Assembly: GCA_933228675.1 (NCBI GenBank)
Contig: OW121741.1
Coordinates: forward strand, 16,691,571 to 16,755,570
Direction: 5' to 3'
Source of the DNA: Stomorhina lunata
Taxonomy: Eukaryota > Arthropoda > Insecta > Diptera > Rhiniidae
DNA length: 64,000 nt
Below, piece by piece: positions 57,166 to 64,000 of the stretch. The notes beneath the pieces were generated by a model. It had not been told where the DNA came from, searched no databases, and saw nothing but the letters and a program-made list of their open reading frames with translations. Made by a program: the position numbers and the translations under genes. Each line of letters starts with the position of its first letter. Position 1 is the first letter of the stretch.

Positions 57166-57565
57166 CCAGCACTCAGGGGATGGAGGGGGTAGTGTTTGTG
57201 GACATTAGATTTGAATTTTCCTATATTGCAACTGTCAGGAAAAACTTCTGCAGAAAGTGAATACCACATAAGTACTGTACAGCTAAAGAACGAATTTTGT
57301 CTGTAGTGTTTTGTTCAGTCCATGATAGTGCGCGTTTCGGGGACAAGACCACTGATTTCGTTAGAACACATTCGATTGGAGTTAATACGCTATTGTAGAA
57401 ATATGTTTTTACAATCGAAGTAGAATTTGAATATTGAGTTTAGCTTTTTTGTCATTGTGAAAAATTTCATCGACTTAGAAACTTTTAATTTTAAATTTGT
57501 TCTTTTGAAAAACTTAATAAATTTTATAAATAAAATTTATATCGTATCTTATAATTATTCGCGTG
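57166..57565. other. Sequence flanking retroelement remnant
   Basis: No gene recognised. A short balanced-composition stretch occurs near 57325-57360. Confidence 0.4.
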
Positions 57566-57840
57566 TATTTAAGTGTGTATTACAATAGCTATGCTTGCGT
57601 CGAATACGGTATACGTTTCTACAATGCTCATACCGTAATTCGCCCGAATGCTTATTAAACATCTTTTTCTATTCGCTATTCGAGTGATCTGAGCATCAAG
57701 ACTACGAGCAATTTCATCCGATATTAGGGAACATTCAGCACCAGGATCTATCAAAACGTTTTGATATAAACTATACCTATCTCCGGATATTAGCTTAAAA
57801 ACTGCTGTTGGTTTTAGCATTGCTACTTCGGTCAACTGGT
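57566..57840 (-). pseudogene. Retroelement aspartic protease domain remnant
   Basis: The minus-strand frame reads K-P-T-A-V-F-K-L-I-S-G, then V-L-I-D-P-G-A-E-C-S-L-I-S-D. This is the retropepsin flap-to-active-site arrangement with D-P-G in place of the usual D-S/T-G. The spacing from T-A-V to D-P-G and the following C-S-L-I-S fit the pepsin-like domain of BEL/Pao-type or related retrotransposons. No reverse transcriptase follows on that strand: the frame stops at about 57569 in AT-rich DNA. It is a truncated, inactive copy. Confidence 0.7.
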
Positions 57841-58680
57841 ATGAGGCAACACAACATCCTTCCGCAATCTTTTCCTGCGTATAACTTCCTGTAGTGCGGG
57901 TACTCTTAGGTTTCTCGAATCATTTGGAACAAACGAGGTCCCCTGGCAGAGTTTTTGGACGAACTAGGTCCACTACTCTTTGGGCGGTAAGACAAACGAG
58001 GTCCCCGCTTTAAACGCTTAACTAGTTTAGCACCCTTCAGAAGATCGAGGTCTTAAACACTGACTTCTTTTTAGACGTCGTGGGTTGCTTGCCTCCGGAT
58101 CTCTTTACGCTCTCCTTTCGGTTACCCGTATGAGAGGCTAGAGATCCACAACCTACGACAGCCTTGCCAACCTTAACAGACCCAGTCTTGGGTGTACTGG
58201 TAGCAGGATCCTTTTTGGCCATCCTACGAGGAGTAGCTGATTTCATTGTTAGGTACTGTTTCTCCACAGACTCCCTGCTAAGTACCGCAGAGCTACCATC
58301 TTCCACTGATCTCCCTACAGGTCCATTACTGGACGCTTTCGCCTCGCTTGAAAAAGCTGGAGGAAATGCCGAAAAGATGTCTTTGGTAGAGCCGTAAATT
58401 CTCTCGAATTTAGTTTGTGCTTCTTCCTCTCGTTTACATCGAGCAGCATATAATCCTTGTCGGCCATTTTTTTAAGATAGGGCAAATAACTCCTAGTGTT
58501 GTTCGGCCGGGGTTTTGCTTAACCTGTGGCGGTACATCCACCACAGCGTCCTGCCGAACTAACCGTCCCATGGGAGGTGGAGAGTTACTCGAGATAAGAT
58601 CGGCCTGGCTCTCCTTTACAACTGAAGCCAAAAGATCTTTGAGGTGCGACCTCTAAGGAAGCTCGATATAAATCGAGAGA
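57841..58680 (-). pseudogene. Retroelement gag-like region with frameshifts
   Basis: Continuous with the protease remnant, and with balanced base composition. Minus-strand frames 58037-58306 and 58434-58631 together give a basic, Ser/Thr/Pro-rich polypeptide with one frameshift near 58435. Features are K-R-E-E-E-A-Q, then S-V-E-K-Q-Y-L-T-M-K and R-R-M-A-K-K-D-P. A second copy of its upstream part (about 58495-58590) lies at 61575-61665 in the same orientation. The family is not certain; gag is inferred from position before the protease. Confidence 0.6.
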
Positions 58681-58710
58681 AGTTATAACCGACACTAAAA
58701 GCAACAACCA

Positions 58711-58908
58711 AAACTCAGCATTTCGGACTTCTGCAAACTATGTCTAGATAAGGATTCGTCCGAATCGGTAGAACACATTCTCAGTCCAATGATTCAAAAT
58801 CAAAGGCTCAGACATCTCGGCAGTAGATTTCATGAACTCTATGATTTGCAACAGTGCAAACTGAACGATATTGTAGGGTTCATTACTGGACGCAGTTATC
58901 TTAGGTAG
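58711..58908 (+). pseudogene. LINE polyprotein C-terminus (C-x2-C...H tail)
   Basis: A 65-codon open frame ending in TAG encodes D-F-C-K-L-C-L-D, then E-S-V-E-H-I-L and Q-R-L-R-H-L-G-S-R-F, and ends K-L-N-D-I-V-G-F-I-T-G-R-S-Y-L. The C-x2-C...E-H-I-L...R-x-x-x-L-G pattern is the usual 3' terminal zinc-finger-like segment of insect non-LTR reverse transcriptases, except that the last Cys is not seen. Nothing of the reverse transcriptase precedes it: the gag-like minus-strand element abuts at about 58700. It is thus a 5'-truncated insertion. Confidence 0.8.
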
Positions 58909-58974
58909 GGCATTCGCAACTTATGGAAAGAGCAAAGGTACCAACAAGAATAGGGGGGGTTTCTGCCTGTCTAT

Positions 58975-59365
58975 CCGTCAGTTGAAAGCACGATAGCGCT
59001 TAAACGAGAAGATCTAGAGCAACACAATTTGACAACAGTATTTCTGGTATTGAAATTGATCGAAATCGGTTCACATTTGATTATAGCTTCACTTTAATAC
59101 TTTTAAACTAAATTAAATTTTCAGTTGAAAGCACGGTAGCGCCTAAACGAATAGATTTAGAGCAACACAATTTGACAACAGTATTTCTGGTATTGAAGTT
59201 GGGCGAAATCGGTTCACATTTGATTATTGTTTCCATATGACCTCGACCCGGCAATCACTTTAGTACTGATAAATTAAATTTTAATAGTTATGACAACTTA
59301 ATTTGTAACTATTGGTATATATATCAAATTTTATGGAAATCGGTCCACATTTGATCATAGAAATC
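58975..59365 (+). repeat. 143-bp tandem repeat in the LINE 3' tail
   Basis: 'cagttgaaagcacg(a/g)tagcg', 'agagcaacacaatttgacaa' and 'cagtatttctggtattgaa' occur at 58979 and 59122, with 'cgaaatcggttcacatttga' in each. A third partial unit with 'gaaatcggtccacatttgat' is at 59338-59357. The array directly follows the LINE C-terminal frame and is probably its 3' untranslated region. Confidence 0.75.
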
Positions 59366-59689
59366 TAGCATACAAATCTACCCTCGGAAAGCAGTTATAT
59401 GCTAATAAGTATCAAATTATAGTTGATGCTAGAATTTAGTATAGATCAGTATTTTATGCCTATCAGTTAGTGTGTAAGGTTTTGCGTGAATCGGTCTTTA
59501 TTAAACCAATGCTTTCACATAAAAGTCGCTCCCGGAAACCACTAAAATAACACGAAAGCCAGTCAAACGCTAATAAATTATAAACTATGACAGCTGTGAT
59601 CACTTAATTTTGCATTAAGAAGCTTTACACAAGTACCACTCAGTATACTAAGTTTTGAGATATTTTACTAAATTTAACACAATTTGATG

Positions 59690-59745
59690 GTGAGTATATA
59701 AGATTCGGCACAGCCGAATATTAACACTCTTAATTGTTACCAACT
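59690..59745. other. Terminal hairpin of the 3' tail (ATTCGGC-ACA-GCCGAAT)
   Basis: A perfect 7-bp stem at 59703-59719 follows 'ggtgagtatataag'. Such a stem at the end of a repeat tail fits the 3' end recognised by an element's own enzyme, so the LINE copy may extend from 58711 to about 59735. Confidence 0.5.
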
Positions 59746-59995
59746 AAATTTGTTTTTTGTTGAGTTTTTGCAAATTGAAGCTTTATTACTAAATTTGCAA
59801 AAAAATTTGTTAAATGGGCACGTGTTGAAGTTTTTACCAAACTTACTGAGGTCATTTCAACAAAAGCAATAACTTTTGACCCAAATCCCAAGAGATAATT
59901 ATTTTAAAAGAAAACCAAAGAAAAAAATTTAAAATACGAAGCAAATTTTGAAAATTATAAAGTTTATTAAATAATTTTTCTCTTTATATTTTCAG

Positions 59996-60135
59996 ATAAG
60001 GATTTATTGAAGATACCAACAACTTTCAACCAAAATCAAGAAGAATTCTACAAAAAAGTCGTTTTATCTCCAAAAGAAAAGGACTCTAAAGAAAAGGAAA
60101 AAGCCAAACGTACAAATCAAACTAAAAAATCTTAA
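59996..60135 (+). CDS. Candidate terminal coding exon, or 5' UTR exon of Gef26
   Basis: A strong acceptor ('ctctttatattttcag', ending 59995) is followed by 45 codons in frame 3, ending TAA at 60133-60135. The translation begins K-D-L-L-K-I-P-T-T-F-N-Q-N-Q and ends in a Lys/Glu-rich tail (S-P-K-E-K-D-S-K-E-K-E-K-A-K). The mix of codons looks protein-like, but 45 codons can be open by chance. I do not recognise the protein. Only 215 bases separate its stop from the Gef26 ATG with no splice signal between, so 59996-60380 could equally be one exon in which this part is 5' leader. Confidence 0.35.
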
Positions 60136-60350
60136 CAAATCACTAATTTTTACCTAACACACATATCACAATATAACTTTTAAAGATTTAAAACAAATAT
60201 TAAACACATAAATCAAACTATAATTAAATGTATTTTAAATACAATTAATCTTTAGAAAACAAATAACTTAAATTTTAAACAAATTTACTAAAAACATACA
60301 AACAAAAAACCAACAAAATATTAAAAAAAGTTGTGGCCTCTATACAACTA

Positions 60351-60380
60351 ATGGATCCATATCATCATATACGACAACAT
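60351..60380 (+). CDS. Gef26: PDZ-GEF (RapGEF2-type) first coding exon
   Basis: An ATG at 60351 opens ten codons, M-D-P-Y-H-H-I-R-Q-H, which end at a consensus donor, CAT|GTAAGT, in phase 0. The next exon, at 63555, begins in phase 0, so the two join without a shift. The exon is identified by its partner, not by itself. The in-frame codons upstream (60333-60350) lack an ATG. PDZ-GEFs activate Rap GTPases at cell junctions and in integrin and cadherin adhesion. The start choice is the only ATG in this short open frame. Confidence 0.68.
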
Positions 60381-60689
60381 GTAAGTTTTAAACCTACAGC
60401 GAAAAAAAAAAAGAAAATCACATTTAAAATTATTTCAGTAAAAAAAACGCAGTTAAAAATTTGTAGTAAAAAAAGTTGCAATAAAAAAATCACAGTAGTA
60501 ATTGCATTTACACACAATAAATTTGTTATAGGGTGTTCCAATAAAATGTCGTAACATCAAGAGCTTTTGTTTTTGGTTATAAAGGGTCAAATTGAGGATA
60601 AATGTTAAGAATTGAGCTGTCATCCTTTGACATTTATCTAGCAAAAAGTTGGAAAATGTTAACCATGGCCAACCATTGTTTGCGACGAA

Positions 60690-61560
60690 GGCTTGTGAAT
60701 ATATGTTCACAAAGATTCGTTCGTAGAGTTTAGAGACCAACGCCCAAAATACCGTAGAGTCAAACATTGAGTAACTCAGGTCGGAGTCCTATCGCCTATC
60801 CTATTCAACTTATACCTCTCTAAACTCCCCCGTAAGGCGTTGAAGTGATATCATATGCCAACGACCTAACGAAAATGACGACTGCCCATAATGTGAAAAA
60901 TTTTTGCGGTAGGGTGAATTGTTATCTCAAAATCATCCACAATTTATTTACTAAACGTAACCTTGCTGTCTACCTATAAAGCAATTGGCTGGTCAGCCTC
61001 GCTAAGTGATACTCAGTGGAGAAATATCCAATGCTACCAAAATGTAGCAAATTACCTCACCACACCATCTTCACCAGGAAACAAAGATCCTTTCAGTTAA
61101 GGAATGCTATCTCAGCAGTTCTTTTTAGCATGTCTTCGGAGAACTCATCTACACACTGTTGAAGTCTTCCCCAAGGCATGCCAGAAATCAGAAAGCATGT
61201 ATGAGGATAGTATACGATTATATGTACTTGATCCTTTAGATTATATTTCGTACATGGAAGCGTTAAGCAACATTCATAGAGACGCCTCCAACTCCGCAAT
61301 TTCAGGTTATCGCATGAATGATGTATTTAGAGCAGATGTATTTAGAGCAGATGTATTTAGAGCAGAAAAAAGAATTTGCCGCGGAAAACGAGAGTCGTTC
61401 TAGCTCAACTAAGATCGGAATGAAGCAAACTATTAAACAACTTTTGGTCCGGCATAAACTGCCCAGCATGCAGTCAAGGTCGTCATGATACTCTACCGCA
61501 AACCCTACTTCATTTAGTCCTAAGGACTTGTTTACTCATTCAGTTTAAGTAGCACAATTT
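60690..61560 (+). pseudogene. Jockey-type LINE reverse transcriptase C-terminal half
   Basis: Across several frameshifts the + strand gives F-R-D-Q-R-P-K-Y-R-R-V-K-H, then Q-V-G-V-L-S-P-I-L-F-N-L-Y-L (60777-60818) and V-I-S-Y-A-N-D-L-T (60847-60873). The catalytic Y-A-D-D has become Y-A-N-D, so one active-site Asp is lost. Further on are Y-K-A-I-G-W-S and D-T-Q-W-R-N-I-Q-C-Y-Q-N (about 60975-61045), M-L-S-Q-Q-F-F-L-A-C (61104) and the N-C-P-A-C tail (about 61458). It is dead, with internal deletions. Confidence 0.87.
61318..61366 (+). repeat. Triplicated 15-bp unit (ATGTATTTAGAGCAG)
   Basis: Three tandem perfect copies within the decayed LINE sequence, a local slippage or repair product after the element died. 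Confidence 0.9.
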
Positions 61561-61569
61561 CTTGGCCTT

Positions 61570-61880
61570 TTCGAATTTAGTTCGGCCGGGTTTTTGCTTA
61601 TCCTGTGGCTGTGCATCCACCAAACCGTCCTGCCGAACTAACCTTCCCATGGAAGATGGAAGGGTATCCACTAAAGCCAAATCCTAACCGGAAGTCGACA
61701 TCATCGTGATATCACCGTTAAAACACAGTCAAGCGTTTGCCCCCGACTGCGGACAGAAAGCCCTTGGCAATGATATCGCTAGACACCGGGACTTGTGATG
61801 ATATTTGATTTTTCTTCGACCACCCACTCGTGGAAAGGAGTTCCTTCCCTACAAGAAATTAATGACCGAAACTAACACAT
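61570..61880 (-). pseudogene. Second gag-like retroelement fragment
   Basis: 'gttcggccgggtttttgctt', 'atcctgtggctg', 'catccacca' and 'cgtcctgccgaactaac' match 58495-58590 in the same orientation. It ends near 'accgaaactaac' as the first copy does near 'accgacactaa' (about 58690), so both share the same outer end. Confidence 0.6.
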
Positions 61881-61999
61881 ACAAAATTTTTTTACTAATA
61901 CATTTTTACAAAATTGTGAATGTAAGAGTGAAACAACAGCAAAGTTTGTAGCTGTTTCATTCTTGCATACATTTCAACGTGATTTGTCAAAATTATAAT

Positions 62000-62540
62000 T
62001 TTCACAATTTTGCCAAGCGTCGTTGTAAACTGTCGAAAAATAAAAAATTGCAAAAATATATTAAATACTTTTTAAAATCAAATCAAAATTTAATGGAAAT
62101 TGTAAAAAACTTATAAATAAATAAAACTGTCATCATTTTAAAAGCAGGTAAGTTTTTTTATTTAGTTTTATGCAAATTTTTTTCAGGAAAAATTAGCTAA
62201 CAAACATTTTTCTAAAGCAAAGTTTTTATAACTAAAATTTTGTATTAACTTAAATGTTTTCTTTAGAAAATATCCTGTTAAGTCCACAATATGATCAGAC
62301 CTCACAATTGTCGGCAGTACAACGTTTGAAGCAGTTATTCAGGAATAGGTAAAGAATAATTTTTAAAGGAGTACATTAAATTTATTTTTAACAAAATTTT
62401 AAATTTTCCAGAAGGCTCTATGTCAACCAGCTTTAGAGTTTAAACAGCCCTTTCAATCGGATGAAAACGCCGGAAGGAAAGTTGCAGACCTAATATTTTA
62501 ATTTTTCTCTGAATATGAAATTCTTAAATAAATTTTTTAC
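62000..62540 (+). other. Candidate tiny spliced transcription unit
   Basis: Two closely placed introns with good signals are visible: AAGCAG|GTAAGT at 62147/62148 to ttctttag at 62266 (119 nt), and AATAG|GTAAAG at 62348/62349 to ttttccag at 62411 (63 nt, the usual short fly intron size). AATAAA is at 62527-62532. An ATG at 62254, usable if the first intron is retained, opens M-F-S-L-E-N-I-L-L-S-P-Q-Y-D and runs through the second splice to a TAG at 62436, 39 residues in all. In the last exon, the other frame (62412-62501) is open for 29 codons, which hints at a lost frame. It may be a small-peptide gene, a noncoding RNA or a decayed gene. Confidence 0.35.
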
Positions 62541-62579
62541 AACTTAAACTGTTTAATAATATTGTTTTACTACAAAAGA

Positions 62580-62865
62580 TATTTTGGTCACCTGTGATCG
62601 ATATATACATTAAGACTGACTACTCACCTGTGACCGATATATACATCACCGTTGATAAGTAAAAACTATTAGAGTGAGCGGTTCGGATATACATATATAG
62701 AGCCAGAATAATACATGCATAAGAAAGAGAAGCAAAATCACATGCATACAAAAGTTTCGGTCAGCTTTTTCATATTTGCCTTAATAAAATGATAGAAACT
62801 GCTGACTGATATATTAGTCAGCACTACCAGTCAGTTGATCGGTCAAATGACTGGTCATGTTCTTG
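62580..62865. other. Short direct repeats and unique sequence
   Basis: 'cacctgtgatcgatatatac' at about 62590 is repeated as 'cacctgtgaccgatatatac' at about 62628, 38 bases apart. 'cagtcagttgatcggtcaaa' near 62832 resembles 51174-51187. No gene recognised. Confidence 0.45.
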
Positions 62866-62867
62866 TA

Positions 62868-62972
62868 GGGTTGCCACCTTTTGTATGTGGCTGGTTTCCC
62901 ACCCATTAATGGGAGACATTCCCCTATCAGCTACCCGAAGACGCGTCCTCTAGGGGTTAGGTTCCCCTGAAA
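62868..62972 (-). repeat. GC-rich dispersed repeat (inverted copy of 52145-52250)
   Basis: The reverse complement gives 'aggggaacctaacccctaga', 'ggacgcgtc', 'gataggggaatgtctccca' and 'gggaaaccagccacata', matching the copy at 52145. It lies within the Gef26 intron. Confidence 0.68.
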
Positions 62973-63199
62973 GAAAACCATTAGATCCAATAAAATGAAC
63001 CGTATGGTGAGGTCGGGTTAGGCGATAAAAACGCTGTTATCGTAAATTATTTGCGCTAGATCGGGTTTACATAAACAAAACACAAAATACTGACGCTTTA
63101 AAAAATGTAATTCGGCACTGTATTGACCATATAAGCTTCCTTTTAAAATGTTTTTGAAAACGACTGCTGACTTGCTAGAGGAACACATTTACCTGAACG

Positions 63200-63277
63200 A
63201 CTTTTGGGACTTTTCAAAACGACCATACAGCAAATCAATGTATGGAAGTGCAACATCTTTATATTAAAGAGTCTTTA
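63200..63277. mobile_element. Solo right arm of the CAAAGACT foldback family
   Basis: 'gggacttttcaaaacgacca' and 'acatctttatattaaagagt' plus 'cttta' match the right arm of the element at 13557-13957. The left arm is not present nearby, so it is a broken copy. Confidence 0.7.
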
Positions 63278-63554
63278 CAATTACTGAGTGAGAAAATGTC
63301 GCTCAAAAAATTTATTAGTTGGCGTCGGAAAATTTCATGTAGAGAAAAAGGTCATGAAAGCATCGTTGTTTTTTACATACAATAAATTACACATATTTTT
63401 GGAACACCCTACAAACAATTGAATATGCAACAGAGATTGCTTTGTATTTTAAATTTATTCACGAAAAAAACTGCACAATAAAAAAAACATAAATACTTTT
63501 TATTAATTGTTATATTTTTTCTCCCTCCCCATATTTTTTTATTTTATTTCTTAG

Positions 63555-63755
63555 TATCAGCCACCCTCTAGACCAGAATTGCATCAAAAATGCAATCGTG
63601 GTTCTCACTCAAGTGATACAAGTTCAGCATACAGTGGTAGTGATACAATGGCATCCGTTTACGGTTCATCACTGGATGGTGAAGAGATTGATTTCTCTGG
63701 TTTGGTCGAGTCAACAGTCGATTCAGATGAGGAAGATTTGGCAGAGTCTATGGAC
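63555..63755 (+). CDS. Gef26: PDZ-GEF (RapGEF2-type) second coding exon
   Basis: A 201-bp, 67-codon exon between 'ttatttcttag' and GTAAGT, phase 0 at both ends. It encodes a Ser/Thr-rich stretch (S-H-S-S-D-T-S-S-A-Y-S-G-S-D-T) and then G-E-E-I-D-F-S-G-L-V-E-S-T-V-D-S-D-E-E-D-L. This matches the pattern of RapGEF2/PDZ-GEF proteins (a serine-rich run, then D-x-S-G-L-x-E-x-x-V-D-S-E/D-x-D-E-E-D) just before their cyclic-nucleotide-binding-like domain. That domain and the REM, PDZ and GEF domains must lie to the right of the window. The assignment is from memory of the family and needs a search. Confidence 0.8.
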
Positions 63756-64000
63756 GTAAGTTTAAATTTTTGTTTTACTAATATTTTCTTAAAATTATTG
63801 GATACACATCAATAAGATATTGAATTTCTTTAAATGTCTGTTGAGTTAAGATAAACAATTATTTCAAATAAATAAAATATTCTACTTATATACAAACATA
63901 CATTTAAAATATAAAAAAAACCCCATTACGAAAGACTTTTCGACGACGGGTTTCGTTCAAAGAATTAAGCAAGTAGAATTTCAAAATGTTGTGTCTAAAA
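63756..64000 (+). other. Next Gef26 intron (to window edge)
   Basis: Begins with GTAAGT after the exon; AT-rich, no acceptor followed by a plausible exon before the window ends. Confidence 0.65.

Larger units (their letters stand above)
60531..63413. mobile_element. Possible Tc1/mariner-like ends flanking nested insertions
   Basis: TAGGGTGTTCCAA at about 60531-60543 is the complement of TTGGAACACCCTA at about 63399-63411. Between them lie a LINE fragment, a gag-like fragment, a possible small gene and a foldback arm, so the DNA element, if real, was a landing pad for others. TA dinucleotides flank both ends. No transposase motif was recognised. Confidence 0.4.
60381..63554 (+). other. First coding intron of Gef26
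   Basis: A 3.17-kb intron from GTAAGT to a pyrimidine-rich 'ttatttcttag'. It is largely filled by transposon remnants, annotated separately, and by one candidate small gene. Confidence 0.65.

Noticed and set aside
1..64000. tRNA or rRNA genes
   Set aside because: No cloverleaf-like A and B boxes or conserved rRNA segments were seen on either strand by reading; a covariance-model scan was not possible.

Overview
The window looks like nuclear DNA of a higher fly, most likely a calyptrate (blow fly or house fly type). It is extremely AT-rich and gene-poor, and its two recognisable genes have insect-type proteins with short exons and good GT/AG splice sites. The species is an inference from this style and from the retroelement remnants; nothing in the window fixes it.

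Genes. The left part (1-9.9 kb) holds the 3' end of a Discoidin-domain-receptor tyrosine kinase gene (Ddr, + strand): a 50-codon kinase exon at 6568-6717 and the terminal exon at 9453-9611, joined in phase 0. The right edge (60.3-64 kb) holds the 5' end of a PDZ-GEF/RapGEF2-type gene (Gef26/dizzy, + strand): a 10-codon first coding exon at 60351-60380 and a 67-codon acidic/serine-rich exon at 63555-63755, also in phase 0. The gene runs off the window. Two weaker candidates are a possible terminal exon or 5' UTR exon at 59996-60135 and a tiny spliced transcription unit around 62.0-62.54 kb. Firm coding sequence totals about 0.54 kb of 64 kb.

Layout. 1-6.5 kb: Ddr intron with two inverted arrays of a ~142-bp repeat. 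6.7-9.4 kb: Ddr intron made of a ~217-bp repeat with a ~1.2-kb higher-order duplication. 9.9-10.3 kb: three palindromic MITEs. 10.9-17 kb: a TGCATTATAATGCA satellite, TIR elements carrying a 39-bp minisatellite, and a segmental duplication. 14.9-28.5 kb: arrays of a 29-bp unit, in several places in opposite orientations. 28.5-37.7 kb: arrays of a ~31-bp CTATAG-centred unit, the largest bounded by hAT-like terminal inverted repeats. 39.9-41.4 kb: an 11/12-bp satellite with an inversion. 38-43.6 kb and 49-63.4 kb: degraded non-LTR retrotransposons of the jockey type, a retroelement gag/protease remnant, and several inverted-repeat elements. 43.9-44.9 kb: a possible distal promoter and untranslated first exon.

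The most notable theme is architectural. Several unrelated-looking minisatellites are built the same way, as a 22-24-bp A/T palindrome plus a 7-9-nt asymmetric spacer, and most tandem arrays have an inverted partner a short distance away. This makes multi-kilobase potential hairpins, including one inside the Ddr primary transcript. Whether these do anything (hairpin-RNA/siRNA source, heterochromatin nucleation) or are by-products of replication is inference and testable.
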